Part shown: positions 12,769 through 22,418 of the stretch, piece by piece
Numbering within the stretch: the first letter of the stretch is position 1
How the letters are laid out: every line of letters begins with the position of its first letter
Origin: Symsagittifera roscoffensis
Taxonomy: Eukaryota; Xenacoelomorpha; Acoela; Convolutidae
NCBI RefSeq assembly: GCF_963678635.1
Contig: NC_087063.1
Coordinates: 68,986,727-69,050,726, forward strand
Direction of reading: 5' to 3'
Length of the DNA stretch: 64,000 bases
The notes under the pieces: generated by a model
Databases searched by the model: none
What the model was told of the DNA's origin: nothing
The model's input: only the letters and a program-made list of their open reading frames with translations
Made by a program: the position numbers and the translations under genes

Positions 12769-13060
12769 CTGCGTAGGGTGGAGGTGGCATCATGAAACTG
12801 TCGTCAACCGCAGCCGCAGGTCTTGTGGGTAAGTTATCCACTACAATTCGTTCTGTGAACTTAGTTCGACTGCTGCGGCATTTTGCAACAGGACACTTCT
12901 GGATTGTTTGCGTTTCCAGAGCAGCGGTACATGGGAGGCAAATGCAGTGTCCGCAAGGAAGCTCAGGCACGTTGCCTTTCAACTTATTGGCACAACCAGG
13001 ACATTCCAGTTGCGCATCATGGCCCTGATTGATCCCTTCGCTTCTAGATGAAGAAGCCAT
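12769..13060 (-). CDS. TRIM-like protein, exon 1: RING finger
   Basis: First coding exon of the gene that continues at 6013. It opens at an ATG (13060). After a 19-residue Ser/Gly/Gln-rich leader there is a C3HC4 RING: C20-x2-C23, C36-x-H38, C41-x2-C44, C56-x4-C61. The last cysteine pair is spaced x4 instead of the usual x2. A Pro-rich stretch follows, then a strong donor, CAG|GTATGA, at 12769/12768. The exon ends after the first base of a codon, and the exon-2 acceptor at 6013 supplies the other two bases. That match is the main evidence that the two exons form one gene. RING domains recruit E2 enzymes, so E3 ubiquitin-ligase activity is inferred. Without the splice the frame would read on into intron to 12698. 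Confidence 0.85.
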
Positions 13061-14645
13061 GATTTTCGAGTAAATAATATTTACTCAGATTCTTCCGAGA
13101 CTCCTAATGAAGAACCTGTGAAACAACGCAAAAAGTGTTGTTCTAATTGTTTAATGCTGAGTGCGGTCAAACGGTAGACAAGCTTTATTTCATACTAGTC
13201 GAGAAAAAGACAAATTCAATTATTAGCCAATCAGAATCCAGAACAAAAGTACGCCGAAATTCGAGAAATTTATTTGTTTTGCATGTTTTTCTTTCGTTCT
13301 ATCAATTCTGACTGGTTAATATAGTAACTTTCGACTAAAGACGTGCTTACTTTATGAGGTCTATTTGTTGCTGCCTAGTCAATTTTCGCGATGTCTAAAC
13401 GGACATCATTCCCTAAAAACTTATATTCGAAACAAAATTATGATTTTTTGTGAAGATTTCTGAAAACGTCGTAACCTTCCTTTCCTAATTGGCTTTTCCA
13501 TGAGCTGCTACAGTCAAGAAATTTGATCGTTTTTATCTTGCCAGCAAAATTAAACCCATTGCAGGTGCTGTTAATTGTATGAAAAATGAAAATTGTTGGT
13601 CAAAAATTTTTTCTTTTTTTGAGGGGAAAGTTAAAATTCACTGAACGAAATTAGTTGAAAAAATATAAGATTCAAAAGCACAAATTTTGTGATATTACAT
13701 GGTGGCATGCCCCATTTGTTCGATAGTTCTAGTTTTACTAAGCAAACAATACTCAATCAAATAACCAGTTTTCACCTGGGATATTGCGCAGAGGTAGAGA
13801 TCGAAGGCGATCAGATTCCAAAGAATGCTTCAAATAGAAAGGATGCAATTCAAATTGTATTAAATCAAAGTTGGAAAATTCTAAATCGGAAATTTAAAAA
13901 AAGACAAATGTTTGAATTCAACAATTCAGACGAGCTAAACTGGGTGGATCTTTAGAAATGTTGGGTTTAAATGCCAAAAATTAACACGAGACCTGTAGTT
14001 TTTTTGCGTAAGTACGATTTAAAGGATTTTGAGAAATTCGTGGTTTTTGTTTCTAGAACATAATAACGTTTAACCTCTCGATGAATCTTTTTAATGAAGA
14101 GCGTGCATAAAAATAACTTACGTCCAACGCTTAAAAATCAGCACAACTTTACGACACGTGTGTATTTTTCTCAAGCATAGTATAACTCGAGAATTGAAGA
14201 AAATTGTTATCAATATTAGTAAGAATATCTTTTCATGTATAAAAACAGTTTTTTATTTTTGTCGAACAAAACTAAGCTTCTGTGCCGTCATTTTAAACTC
14301 TTTTACATTTCAATTTGAAAGTTAAACTTTTTAATTTTGCTCATTTTATGATAACGTGACAAAGTTAGCGTAGAAAAGCTCATTATTTTATCACTAACTC
14401 TCAATACCAGCAAAAACAGATCTCGCCATGTAAACTTGTTTTCATTACAATTAGTCAAAATTGAGCTTTTGTAGAGTAAGTTTTAACTCTTTAACATTAG
14501 TAACTTTAAAATTAAAGTTTTCAACGTTCTACAGTGGCTTGTTTTTGCTAGTTTATTGTACAACTGAAACTTCAAAAAAACTATTTTCATGTGCTTTTTT
14601 GTTCAATTAAAACAATTTTAACGCTCAATCTTAAGACATTGCACA
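13061..14645. other. 5' flank of the TRIM gene, noncoding
   Basis: About 1.6 kb between the TRIM start codon and the truncated retrotransposon. It should include the TRIM promoter, but I see no unambiguous TATA box. Around 14260-14560 two loosely similar ~190-bp stretches each contain a TTTTAACTCTTTAACATT-like core. An 88-codon frame at 13689-13955 lacks a clear ATG start and any recognisable motif, and I do not call it a gene. Confidence 0.45.
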
Positions 14646-15368
14646 AACCTGGCAGTAGCCTCGAAATTCATCGATGGTGTGAAGAATGATGAGCTTCGAA
14701 CAATGCTAGCAACGCATTACACACCACTATCAACCAATGCGCCAACACCAGAGGAGTTGAGACTCAAGTCAAAAGAATATATTTTGTTGAAACCTCCTTC
14801 GAGATCTGGATATTATAAGAACAATTATGGCAATTTTAACAACGGACCAGCAAACCAAGGGAACAACTGGTACAAACCGAGGGATGATATGGACAAGAGA
14901 CGCTCTTGTGCCAATTGCAGTTCAACGGACCATCATGTGTCAGCATGCCCAACTTACAAACAAGGCATGAAAGCAATAGGCTTTGGCCTCGAGGACGAAG
15001 ATGCGTCAGAAGTTGACCATGAGGATTTCATGAGAGGAGTAATTGCGAAATTCGGCCCGAGGTGTTTCTTTTGCAACTTGGAAGGTCATTTCAAATCAGA
15101 TTGTCCACAATTCTGGGATGCAGTGGCAGACATCAAGCATCCAAGGCATGAGGAAATTTTATCAGGAGTGAAAGCCAGCAAGGCTCGCCCGTTGATTGAA
15201 GCGGAGGCGCGCAAAAAAGACAAACCGCAAGAGCTGGCGACGAACAAAATGCAAGCGGTAACTGAAGAAACATGTGAACCGGAACCAGTGACTGCGGCCG
15301 ATGACTTCAAGATTGATTATAGGGCAGCCGCGAGGGATGCTCAAAATAGAGTGCAGCAGGAATGGTGA
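14646..15368 (+). pseudogene. Gag C-terminal part with two CCHC zinc knuckles
   Basis: Open frame with no authentic start, so this is the tail of a truncated Gag. A basic Gly/Asn-rich segment is followed by two nucleocapsid knuckles of the form C-x2-C-x4-H-x4-C, one at ~14908-14950 and one at ~15064-15108. They are separated by an acidic loop. Such knuckles bind the genomic RNA during packaging. The frame stops at TGA 15366-15368 but similarity of style (charged, Glu-rich) continues in the overlapping next frame, so a frameshift near 15360 probably broke a continuous Gag-Pol. Confidence 0.85.
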
Positions 15369-15955
15369 CAAAAGAGATCGAACAGAAAGTGAAAATCGAA
15401 CTGGAAAATGAGAAACTACAGGAGCAACTGAATACCTTCGAAGCAACGGAGGTCGAAGAGTCTAAAGCACCAAGCAGTTTGAGCATGAAACTTAATGTGA
15501 TCTCCGGTCAGAGGTTTGGCATGGTACCGCAAGGAAGCAAGATACAGTCGATAATCTCGGTGGCTGGACACCAGGTAATTAGAAATCTGAGTGAACCATC
15601 CGAGTTCACTTTGATGCATTTGGACACAGATGCAGATTATCTGAGGCAGGTGGAGTCACGCACTGAGTCGAGAGCTGTGCGAGCACTACTAACAACGGGT
15701 GGCCCTCGCATAAAGAAACTTCATGGACGCTACGTGGAAGTCTATGGGCCGTATCAAGTGATGCTGAACGTGGATGGAATCAGTATCTACACTAGGACTT
15801 ATGTAACAACAGATAGTGACCAAATAGGGCCGATCTATTTGGGAGAGGAGGAACTCAAAGTCGGCAGGATAGGCCATGACGCCATGATGGAAGAAGATGC
15901 AGTACACATTGGGTATGAAGCAGATGTGACCGCACATCTGCTCGACACCAACTGA
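15362..15955 (+). pseudogene. Gag-Pol linker region upstream of the protease
   Basis: A 197-codon open segment beginning with a Glu/Lys-rich helical, coiled-coil-like stretch, then a mixed alpha/beta region of unknown fold. It ends at TGA 15953-15955, immediately before the protease. The protease triad lies in this same frame just beyond the stop, so this stop is an in-frame nonsense mutation or an authentic termination codon; I cannot tell which. No known domain was recognised in it. Confidence 0.65.
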
Positions 15956-16983
15956 AAGAAAATCGGAGTCACAGGGTTTCTGGACACAGAAGCGGTAGTG
16001 AGTGTGATGCCGATAAAAACTTGGGAAAGAATGGGCTTCACAGGGAAGAGCTAATTCCAACGAATATCCGACTGGCCGCCGCCAATCGAGGAGCGATTTA
16101 CGTAGCCGGAAGAACACCAATAACGGTTCTCCACATGGGAGGAAGGGATCTTTTGATGAGCTTCCTGGTGGTAGAGAATTTGGACGACGCCGACCAATTC
16201 ATCTTGGGCAGAGATTTCCTCAGGAATTTTGACGTGATGGTCGACTTGAACAACGGTCTAATACGGATTAGAAACCCGGACCGGAAGTATGTTAAGAAAC
16301 CAATTAATAGGATAATAACAGACGAGAACAAGGTACCAATTTTCTTAGACAGAAAAGTAAAACTACAGGCAGGGCAGGCTGTGGTAGCAATTTTTAGAAT
16401 GAGAAATTTAAATTCGTTAAGTGATAGTAAACAGGTTTGTTTGGTACCGAATCCAAATAGTCAAAGCTCAGTGATTTTAGGCCGGAATTTCTCGGTAACG
16501 CGAAACGGACTGTGTGTCAGTGTGTTATTGAACACACTGGACACCACAATTTCAATCCAGCGTGGAAAGAAGCTTGGTTACGCTTTGCCGATGAGGACCG
16601 ACCATGAGGAGACAGAAAACTTGAAGAAACATAGTGTGAAAGACTGTCCTTATCATGCCAAAAAAGATAAAATTTTAAAGAGGATTAATGAATTAAAATC
16701 TATTCATAAATTGTTTTCAATGAAATCCGAAACGGACGACGGCTTATCGAGCTGCTCGAATTTTCCGGAACGCCCCTCGTCATATAAACTAGAATCTGAC
16801 AAACCGGTTTTGCCAGAGATAGAACATTTAAAAGGGAAAATAGATGAGGGAGATTTCAAAAAATTGCGGGACGTCTTAAATCGGAACGCAGATGTATTTT
16901 CAAGACATAAGGCGGATATCGGTTGCTGTAATTTCGTCGAGCACGAAATCGAGCTTGAGGAAGGGAAGGCGCAAGACGAATGA
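15956..16983 (+). pseudogene. Retroviral-type aspartic protease and RT N-terminal linker
   Basis: The active-site strand reads LDTEAVVSVMP at 15980-16012, where family members have DTG or DSG. The flap-and-C-terminal signature ILGRDFL follows at ~16200. The Gly-to-Glu change in the triad should abolish catalysis. A frameshift lies near 16043, because the upstream frame hits TAA just after it while the main frame (from 16021) runs on. The remaining ~200 residues lead up to the RT and include a Cys/His-rich patch. A deletion or frameshift at ~16975 ends the frame at TGA. In a working element this enzyme would cleave the Gag-Pol polyprotein. Confidence 0.85.
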
Positions 16984-17459
16984 CGCCACATAAGTTGGAA
17001 GCGTGCCGAGCGGAAATTGAAATGTTGCTCGAATACGACATGATAGAACCCTCAAAATTGCCATGGGCTTGCGGGGTAGTAATGGCGAAAAAGAAAAGGG
17101 GACAGCTTAGGTTTTGTTGCGACTTTCGTTACTTGAACGCGGTAACGATAAAAGATGCGTACCCGATACCGCGAATAGACGAGAGCCTCTCTAAACTTGG
17201 TGATGCCAAGTTCTTCACTACATTGGACTTGGGTTCTGCCTTATGGCAGGTCCCGCTGCGAAAGAAGGATAGGGAAAAGACCGGATTCGCGTGTGAGTTG
17301 GGGTTGAACCAGTGGAAGAGGATGCCCTTCGGCTTGTGCAACGCAACGGCCACTTTTCAAAGACTGATGGCTCAGGCTTTCACCAGAGTGACCAAGAAGT
17401 ACGGTCACCGACCCTGGAAGACCACATTGATCGGCTCGATGAGGTCTTTGGATGCATGA
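16980..17459 (+). pseudogene. Reverse transcriptase fingers and palm (N-terminal half)
   Basis: Clear RT motifs in order: LRFCCDFRYLNAVT (motif 2), a YPIPRID stretch, FFTTLDLGSALWQVPL (motif A with the first catalytic Asp), then RMPFGLCNATATFQRLM (motif B). The next expected block, YxDD with two catalytic aspartates (motif C), is absent. Around 17395-17425 the sequence jumps from KKYG to a segment that should lie about ten residues beyond YxDD, and the reading frame shifts. The enzyme is therefore dead. In active elements it copies the RNA genome into DNA. Confidence 0.93.
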
Positions 17460-18191
17460 AGAGAGCAGGCTTGAAGTGCAAACCATCCAAATGTGAAATC
17501 CTTAGGGATTCAATCAAGTACCTGGGAAGAATGGTGGACAGGCATGGTGTGAGGCCGGACCCAGAAGCAGTAGAAGCAGTGTTGACATGGAAGGCTCCCA
17601 GAACGGACACACAGCTCCTGAGCTTCCTAAGGTTTGCCAACTACTACCGTGAGTTCATAAAAGGATATACGGACAAGGTGTATCCGATGCAGAAGCTGAT
17701 GCGCAACAAAGGGAAAAAGTTCGAATGGAACGATGAAGCACAAGTTGCCTTCGAGCACATAAAGCGGGAGTTGTGCGAAGCGCCAGTGCTAGGCATGCCT
17801 ACAGAAAAGGGCATGTATGTTCTTGACACAGACGCATCGGTAGTAGCCATCTCAGGAATATTGCATAAGGAGCAAGAATGGAATGGCAGAACGGTTCTCC
17901 GTCCCATTGCATACGGCAGCAAGGTCTTGAGTGACACTGAGATGAAATATGGTGCACCAAAAGCAGAAATGGTTTGTAGTTCTCACATTTGTAGAAAAAT
18001 ACCGCGCATACTTGGGGAGCGCTCCCTTCAAGTTACGCGTAGACAACAGAGCGTTATCCTGGTTGAAGACCTACTCGATGGATCAGAGTTATATTGGTAG
18101 GTGGATAGTAAGATTGGATGGCTACCACATGATAATCGAGCACAGGATGCGTGATAAACACCAGAATGCTGACAGCCTCAGCGAAAACTGA
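17418..18191 (+). pseudogene. RT thumb/connection and RNase H, frameshifted
   Basis: The RT continues in a second frame (to 18100) with the TLEDHIDRLDEVF helix, CEILRDSIKYLG and the FLRFANYYREFI block typical of Gypsy RT thumbs. RNase H starts at ~17815 with YVLDTDASVVAISGIL, which holds the first catalytic Asp, followed by a Tyr/Ser-Lys block. A frameshift near 17965 moves the end of RNase H to another frame (17949-18191), which contains LRVDNRALSWL and finishes with the HQNADSLS motif. The frame then stops at TGA 18189-18191. RNase H removes the RNA strand during reverse transcription. Confidence 0.9.
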
Positions 18192-18204
18192 GTTATATGA
18201 ATGA

Positions 18205-21024
18205 TTGGAACAGAAACAAGCCAATCAGGCAGAAATAAAGGAAAGATTCTCGTTTCTGGACAAAGAAACTTATGAAGCGCTTCCCTTAACGAGTTGGTTG
18301 GACAAGTCCGGACATCCAATTCCAGGACATTCTGAGTTACCTGTAGAGAAAGCAGCCGAGATAAAAATCCTATCCAAGGGTGACCCGGTCCCCTTGGATC
18401 TGTTGCTGCGCTCAAACCTGGTCCAGCAAGAACTCTCTCGCAAGAACATAAACAGCCTCTCATTATTGGATAAAATGGTGCAAGTCACACCGCAAGTGAT
18501 GCGGATGCTGGGTGGACTGTTAGAAAGAGAAGTGACCAGAGATGACCCCGAGTGGACAGCAGCAGTGGCATCACTAACAGTCAGGGAGAAAGTAAAGATC
18601 ATGCCGTCCAGACGACAACACGAAGAGAACGAGAGGGATTGTAGGACAATAGTTCAGCAACTAGTATCCTCAATACCACACGAGGTTTTGACCAGTACCT
18701 CTTACGGACGGAAAGAACAGGGGAGCAATACGCGAAGGAAAACCGTTACCTTTGTGGACCAGGATAAAGAAGGTGAAAAAGTAGAACGAAACCTGGAGCA
18801 AGATTGTTTGTCCGGGGAGATGAACGAAGGAGTACAAGGCCAACACCCGGGACAAGGAAGTTTGTCCGTGGAGTCTGAGATAGATGAAAAAGTTCCTGAT
18901 GGGAAACAGGACCTGGGGAACAAAGTTTTGTCCGGGGAGTTCAGATGGATGCGGAGAAGGCACAGACCTGATCTGGAGGAGGGTGCAGACTCCATCACAA
19001 CCTCTTCGAAAGATGACAACTCCCGAAACTCAGAAATTGACACCTACTCAGACAGGAACTCGAGCTCAGGATCAGGACTGTCCGAACTAGCGATACACAC
19101 ACTACTAGTGGAAACTCGTGCAAGGGATCTGGACAGAGAGGTGTACCAGGATCCTGACAGTGATCGCTACCTCATACCAAGCGGAAGAGTATTTGACAAC
19201 GCAGCAGATGATTTGGAAACAATAGCGGTATCGAAACGTTCGATAAGTCTGTTGGCACAAAAGGAGGTGGTCAGGACTGATCTTCAGCCGTTCAAGCAAG
19301 AAACACAGCCGTTGGCGAAGATTTGGTGCGTTAAGATGGAGGAGGACACACACCAGCCCAATGAGCTGAATAGTCAGATGAGGGCCATGAAGACGTACTT
19401 GAAGGCGAGATACAGACTCTCGGATCTTCTAAGGGCGCAGAAAAATGACCGCATGACAAGCAACCTGAAAAAGTGGATCGAGAATGGTTCTCCGGATAAA
19501 GGAGTCCTCGAGGAAGACAGTTACCGTATCCTGAGACAGTATTTCATGCAGAAAGAGGGAAGGTTATACTTGAACAAGGATGGGATTGTGACTTGCAAGA
19601 GAAGAGATGAGGACAAAGTCCTATACAAGTATAACGCGATAGTGTTGCCGCAACTCTATCAGACAGAACTCTTGTTCAGGTCGCATGTTCAGATGGGCCA
19701 TCAGGCGATCGACAAAGTGTATCAGAGGATCCTGAAGCGCTTTGAGTGGCCTGGAATGAAAAAGGCATGCGAGAAGTGGGTAACAACATGTCTGTCATGC
19801 CAACAAGTCAAGGATCCAAGGAAATTGCGGTTTCCCTTGCAATCGATCGAGTCGTCTGAATTCAACGAGGTAGTGCAGATAGATCACCAAAAGATATGCA
19901 TGACAGACAGTGGTTATAATCAGGTATTGGTCATGATAGATCATTTCACGAAGTATGCAGAGGCCGTGCCCTGCATAACTGCCTCGGCGGAAGAGACGTG
20001 CGACCACCTGATTAATACGTGGATAGCAAGACACGGTTGTCCGATGACGTTTCAATCGGATAACGGAACAGCTTTCGTAGGAGAACTCACGAAAGAGCTA
20101 ATGAGACGCTCGCAAGTTGCTCAAGCTCACTCAACGACATACCATCCACAGACAAATGGCTTAGTGGAAAGGCAGAATCGAACGTTAGTGTCGATGCTGA
20201 GGGTATATTGTTCCAGGTGCATGACCAATTGGGGCAGATATCTTCCGCAGTTGATGGGAGCTTACAATAGCACACAACATTCCACCACCGGGGTCAGCCC
20301 ACACATGATGCTGACAGGGCACGAGAAGTCTTTGCCCTTGACTTTCTTCTACCCAGAGTATGAGGGGAAGAAGACGTCACCACATGTCTATGTGAGGGAT
20401 GTAATTAGACGTCAGCAAGAGTTGAACGACTTGTGTAGACGAAATACTCAGCAAGCGCAGGCAAGGCAGAGGAGAAGATTTGACAAGAAAGCAGCTGGTG
20501 CAAAAGCTTACTCGGTAGGAGATTACGTATGGGTATTTCAGAACGTTATACCACCGAAAGGAACAAAAAAGCTCCTAAAAAAGTGGAGGAGACTTTTCAT
20601 GATTACGGAGGTGCACCAGGAGGGACGCTTTTATAGACTGAGTACTGGCCGAGCCGCCCACTACGAGAACATTAAGCCACACAATCCATCAACAGAAGAC
20701 TGGTGTATATCCGCAGACATGGAAGAAGGGGATTATCTAATGATGGACCCTACTTGTGAGGTCAATGAGAAGGGCACCAGGGAAAAGAACGATGGAAACG
20801 AAGTCGTGGAGGAAGGAACGAATACACCGCTGGACCTGGATCCAAACGAGGTGATCGAAGCGGACGATGAAACCTTACCCTACGCAGCGGAGGATTGGCA
20901 GGATCCCGAACAGATGAAGGCTCCCAATAATTTGGAACCAGATCTTCCGCTTACGGTACAGACTCGACAGAACGCCGGGACAAGAAAAGAAAGAAATATA
21001 ACCCTTACAGTGACGACTTTGTAG
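18205..21024 (+). CDS. Long linker plus D,D-35-E integrase
   Basis: The longest intact frame in the window (939 codons), although it lacks its own ATG near the start because it is an internal piece of Pol. Residues ~1-480 are a charged linker much longer than usual between RNase H and integrase, including three spaced LSGE/LSVE repeats at ~18805-18940. The integrase zinc finger (H-x4-H at ~19683, C-x2-C at ~19794) is followed by the catalytic core with Asp at 19882, Asp at 20059 and Glu at 20167. The last two are separated by 35 residues, the integrase hallmark. A basic C-terminal domain follows. The core looks intact. A frameshift near 20990 truncates it relative to the downstream acidic frame, whose sequence reads on smoothly. 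Confidence 0.92.
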   Translation: MEQKQANQAEIKERFSFLDKETYEALPLTSWLDKSGHPIPGHSELPVEKAAEIKILSKGDPVPLDLLLRSNLVQQELSRKNINSLSLLDKMVQVTPQVMRMLGGLLEREVTRDDPEWTAAVASLTVREKVKIMPSRRQHEENERDCRTIVQQLVSSIPHEVLTSTSYGRKEQGSNTRRKTVTFVDQDKEGEKVERNLEQDCLSGEMNEGVQGQHPGQGSLSVESEIDEKVPDGKQDLGNKVLSGEFRWMRRRHRPDLEEGADSITTSSKDDNSRNSEIDTYSDRNSSSGSGLSELAIHTLLVETRARDLDREVYQDPDSDRYLIPSGRVFDNAADDLETIAVSKRSISLLAQKEVVRTDLQPFKQETQPLAKIWCVKMEEDTHQPNELNSQMRAMKTYLKARYRLSDLLRAQKNDRMTSNLKKWIENGSPDKGVLEEDSYRILRQYFMQKEGRLYLNKDGIVTCKRRDEDKVLYKYNAIVLPQLYQTELLFRSHVQMGHQAIDKVYQRILKRFEWPGMKKACEKWVTTCLSCQQVKDPRKLRFPLQSIESSEFNEVVQIDHQKICMTDSGYNQVLVMIDHFTKYAEAVPCITASAEETCDHLINTWIARHGCPMTFQSDNGTAFVGELTKELMRRSQVAQAHSTTYHPQTNGLVERQNRTLVSMLRVYCSRCMTNWGRYLPQLMGAYNSTQHSTTGVSPHMMLTGHEKSLPLTFFYPEYEGKKTSPHVYVRDVIRRQQELNDLCRRNTQQAQARQRRRFDKKAAGAKAYSVGDYVWVFQNVIPPKGTKKLLKKWRRLFMITEVHQEGRFYRLSTGRAAHYENIKPHNPSTEDWCISADMEEGDYLMMDPTCEVNEKGTREKNDGNEVVEEGTNTPLDLDPNEVIEADDETLPYAAEDWQDPEQMKAPNNLEPDLPLTVQTRQNAGTRKERNITLTVTTL

Positions 21025-21473
21025 TGGATAGGATAGATCTGAAAAAGATAGTGGAAGAAGTAGTGGCTCTAGAAGAAATAACTGTGTCACATGACATTGA
21101 CATAGTCGATGATCACGACGAGGAGTGGGTCGACGACTGGTCGAAACCCGAGGTAGAATTCGACGACGAGCAACAGCAGTCATATGAACAAGACTTGACG
21201 AATCTGCGTGTCTTAGAATGGCTGAACGAAATGACGTCGGACCCAAAGGAGACCAGTGTCACGATTCAAGATGTAGATCGTGAAAGCAAACAATACATGA
21301 AAACCGAACGAGATGATCCTTCCTGGGCTGCCCCGGAAGGGCGACTACTCATTCCGGCTTCCAATCTCGATTTGATACCCGGTATGCGATCGACGGGGAC
21401 GTCTATGGATATTTTTGTCCGGGGAGTGGGGGTAGGACTTACCCACACAGAAAACTTGATAATAAAAAATTGA
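21024..21473 (+). pseudogene. Acidic Pol C-terminal spacer
   Basis: A 149-codon frame, very rich in Asp/Glu. It joins smoothly to the integrase frame if a one-base shift near 20990 is allowed: the alternate frame there reads through the TAG at 21022-21024. It ends at TGA 21471-21473 directly after an A6 run (21464-21469). Past that run the +1 frame continues without interruption into the macro-domain ORF. So this is probably a linker inside a Pol-macro polyprotein, not a free-standing gene. Whether the A6 shift is decay or programmed frameshifting cannot be told from one copy. Confidence 0.7.
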
Positions 21474-22036
21474 GAATAGCAAGAGAGACAGGAGACTTAG
21501 AAGCAGAAACAGGCAAAGAAACTAAGAAACCTGACATAGGGATGGTAGTTGAGTCATATTTTAACCTACCAAATGAATATTTAAGTAGCATAATACTAAC
21601 GGACAGTGATTTCATACTCACAAATAGAACATTTGCGATAGCAATCACAGCAGATATGAGTTTTAGGACAGCGTTAGCGGCAGATTTTAAGAGGGAATAT
21701 AAAAACATAGAATTACTTTGTAAGCAAAGACCAGGAGTAGGGGGCGTAGCAGCCTTGCCTCCGGCGGCGTCACAAATACCGGGGAAATACCTATGTTTCT
21801 TAGTGACACGGGCGACGGAGAAGCGGCACGTAGACCCGGAAAACCTAGTCTTGTCCTTGACGAGATTGAGAGACTTCCTCGTAGAAAGGGGTGTGAAGGA
21901 GCTTTCGCTTCCCTTGTACGACCCGAACAGAAGACGACCACATCCTCGAGATCTGTACGCGTTCATACATGTAATCTTCTCTGATACTATTATACAAGTA
22001 TATTTACATAAGAAATATTACTTAAGTGTAGGCTGA
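21470..22036 (+). CDS. Macro domain (ADP-ribose-binding fold) encoded by the retrotransposon
   Basis: 188 codons; no ATG at the left edge, first ATG at 21542. After ~55 lead-in residues the sequence shows macro-domain order: a hydrophobic strand, FRTALAADFKREY (the glycine/alanine-rich helix where family members read GxGIAxxFKxxF), then GVGGVAAL, the strand YLCFLVTRAT, a long helix ENLVLSLTRLRDFLVERG, the strand VKELSLPLYD, and a final helix and strand ending in VYLHKKYY. This pattern matches the TARG1/OARD1-type macro branch, whose members bind ADP-ribose and can remove it from proteins. The substrate-loop glycine run is partly substituted, so activity is uncertain. The frame probably belongs to the C-terminus of Pol via a shift at 21464-21469. 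Confidence 0.78.
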   Translation: MRIARETGDLEAETGKETKKPDIGMVVESYFNLPNEYLSSIILTDSDFILTNRTFAIAITADMSFRTALAADFKREYKNIELLCKQRPGVGGVAALPPAASQIPGKYLCFLVTRATEKRHVDPENLVLSLTRLRDFLVERGVKELSLPLYDPNRRRPHPRDLYAFIHVIFSDTIIQVYLHKKYYLSVG

Positions 22037-22418
22037 GTGACGGGTGAGAGGGTGTTAGGCTAAAGACTAAGTTGTGTGATATATGTATTATGTTATGTTA
22101 CGTGTTATGTTATTAAGATCTCGGATAAGAAGGGGTTAGTGACCACGAACAACTGAATAACGATCTTAGGAATAGATCCAAAATTTGGACTGTCCAATCT
22201 TAGGTCGAATTCCAAAATTTTAGAGACCGATTGATTTTAATAAATTTCAGGATAAAAATCTTTTTATCTGAATGTTTTTAAAAAAATTTTAACGAGATGT
22301 TAAGGTGAGTCTGACAAGTGTGATATTCGTGACCTCTTTTCTAGATCCTGATTGATCATTGAATTGCTCACTTGAGTCAAAACCCTGGAATCAAATCAAA
22401 TTGAACCTGAAGAACAGA
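22037..22418 (+). other. Inter-ORF region with candidate splice acceptor
   Basis: Noncoding gap between the macro ORF and the 3' ORF. A pyrimidine-rich CCTCTTTTCTAG ends at 22344, 75 bp before the ATG at 22419. This would suit a spliced subgenomic mRNA for the 3' ORF, as used for env or accessory genes of some LTR elements. No donor can be identified because the 5' end of the element is missing. Confidence 0.45.

Noticed and set aside
13689-13955. 88-codon plus-strand ORF upstream of the TRIM gene
   Set aside because: Starts at a non-ATG codon, no domain and no splice signals that would attach it to other exons; left uncalled.
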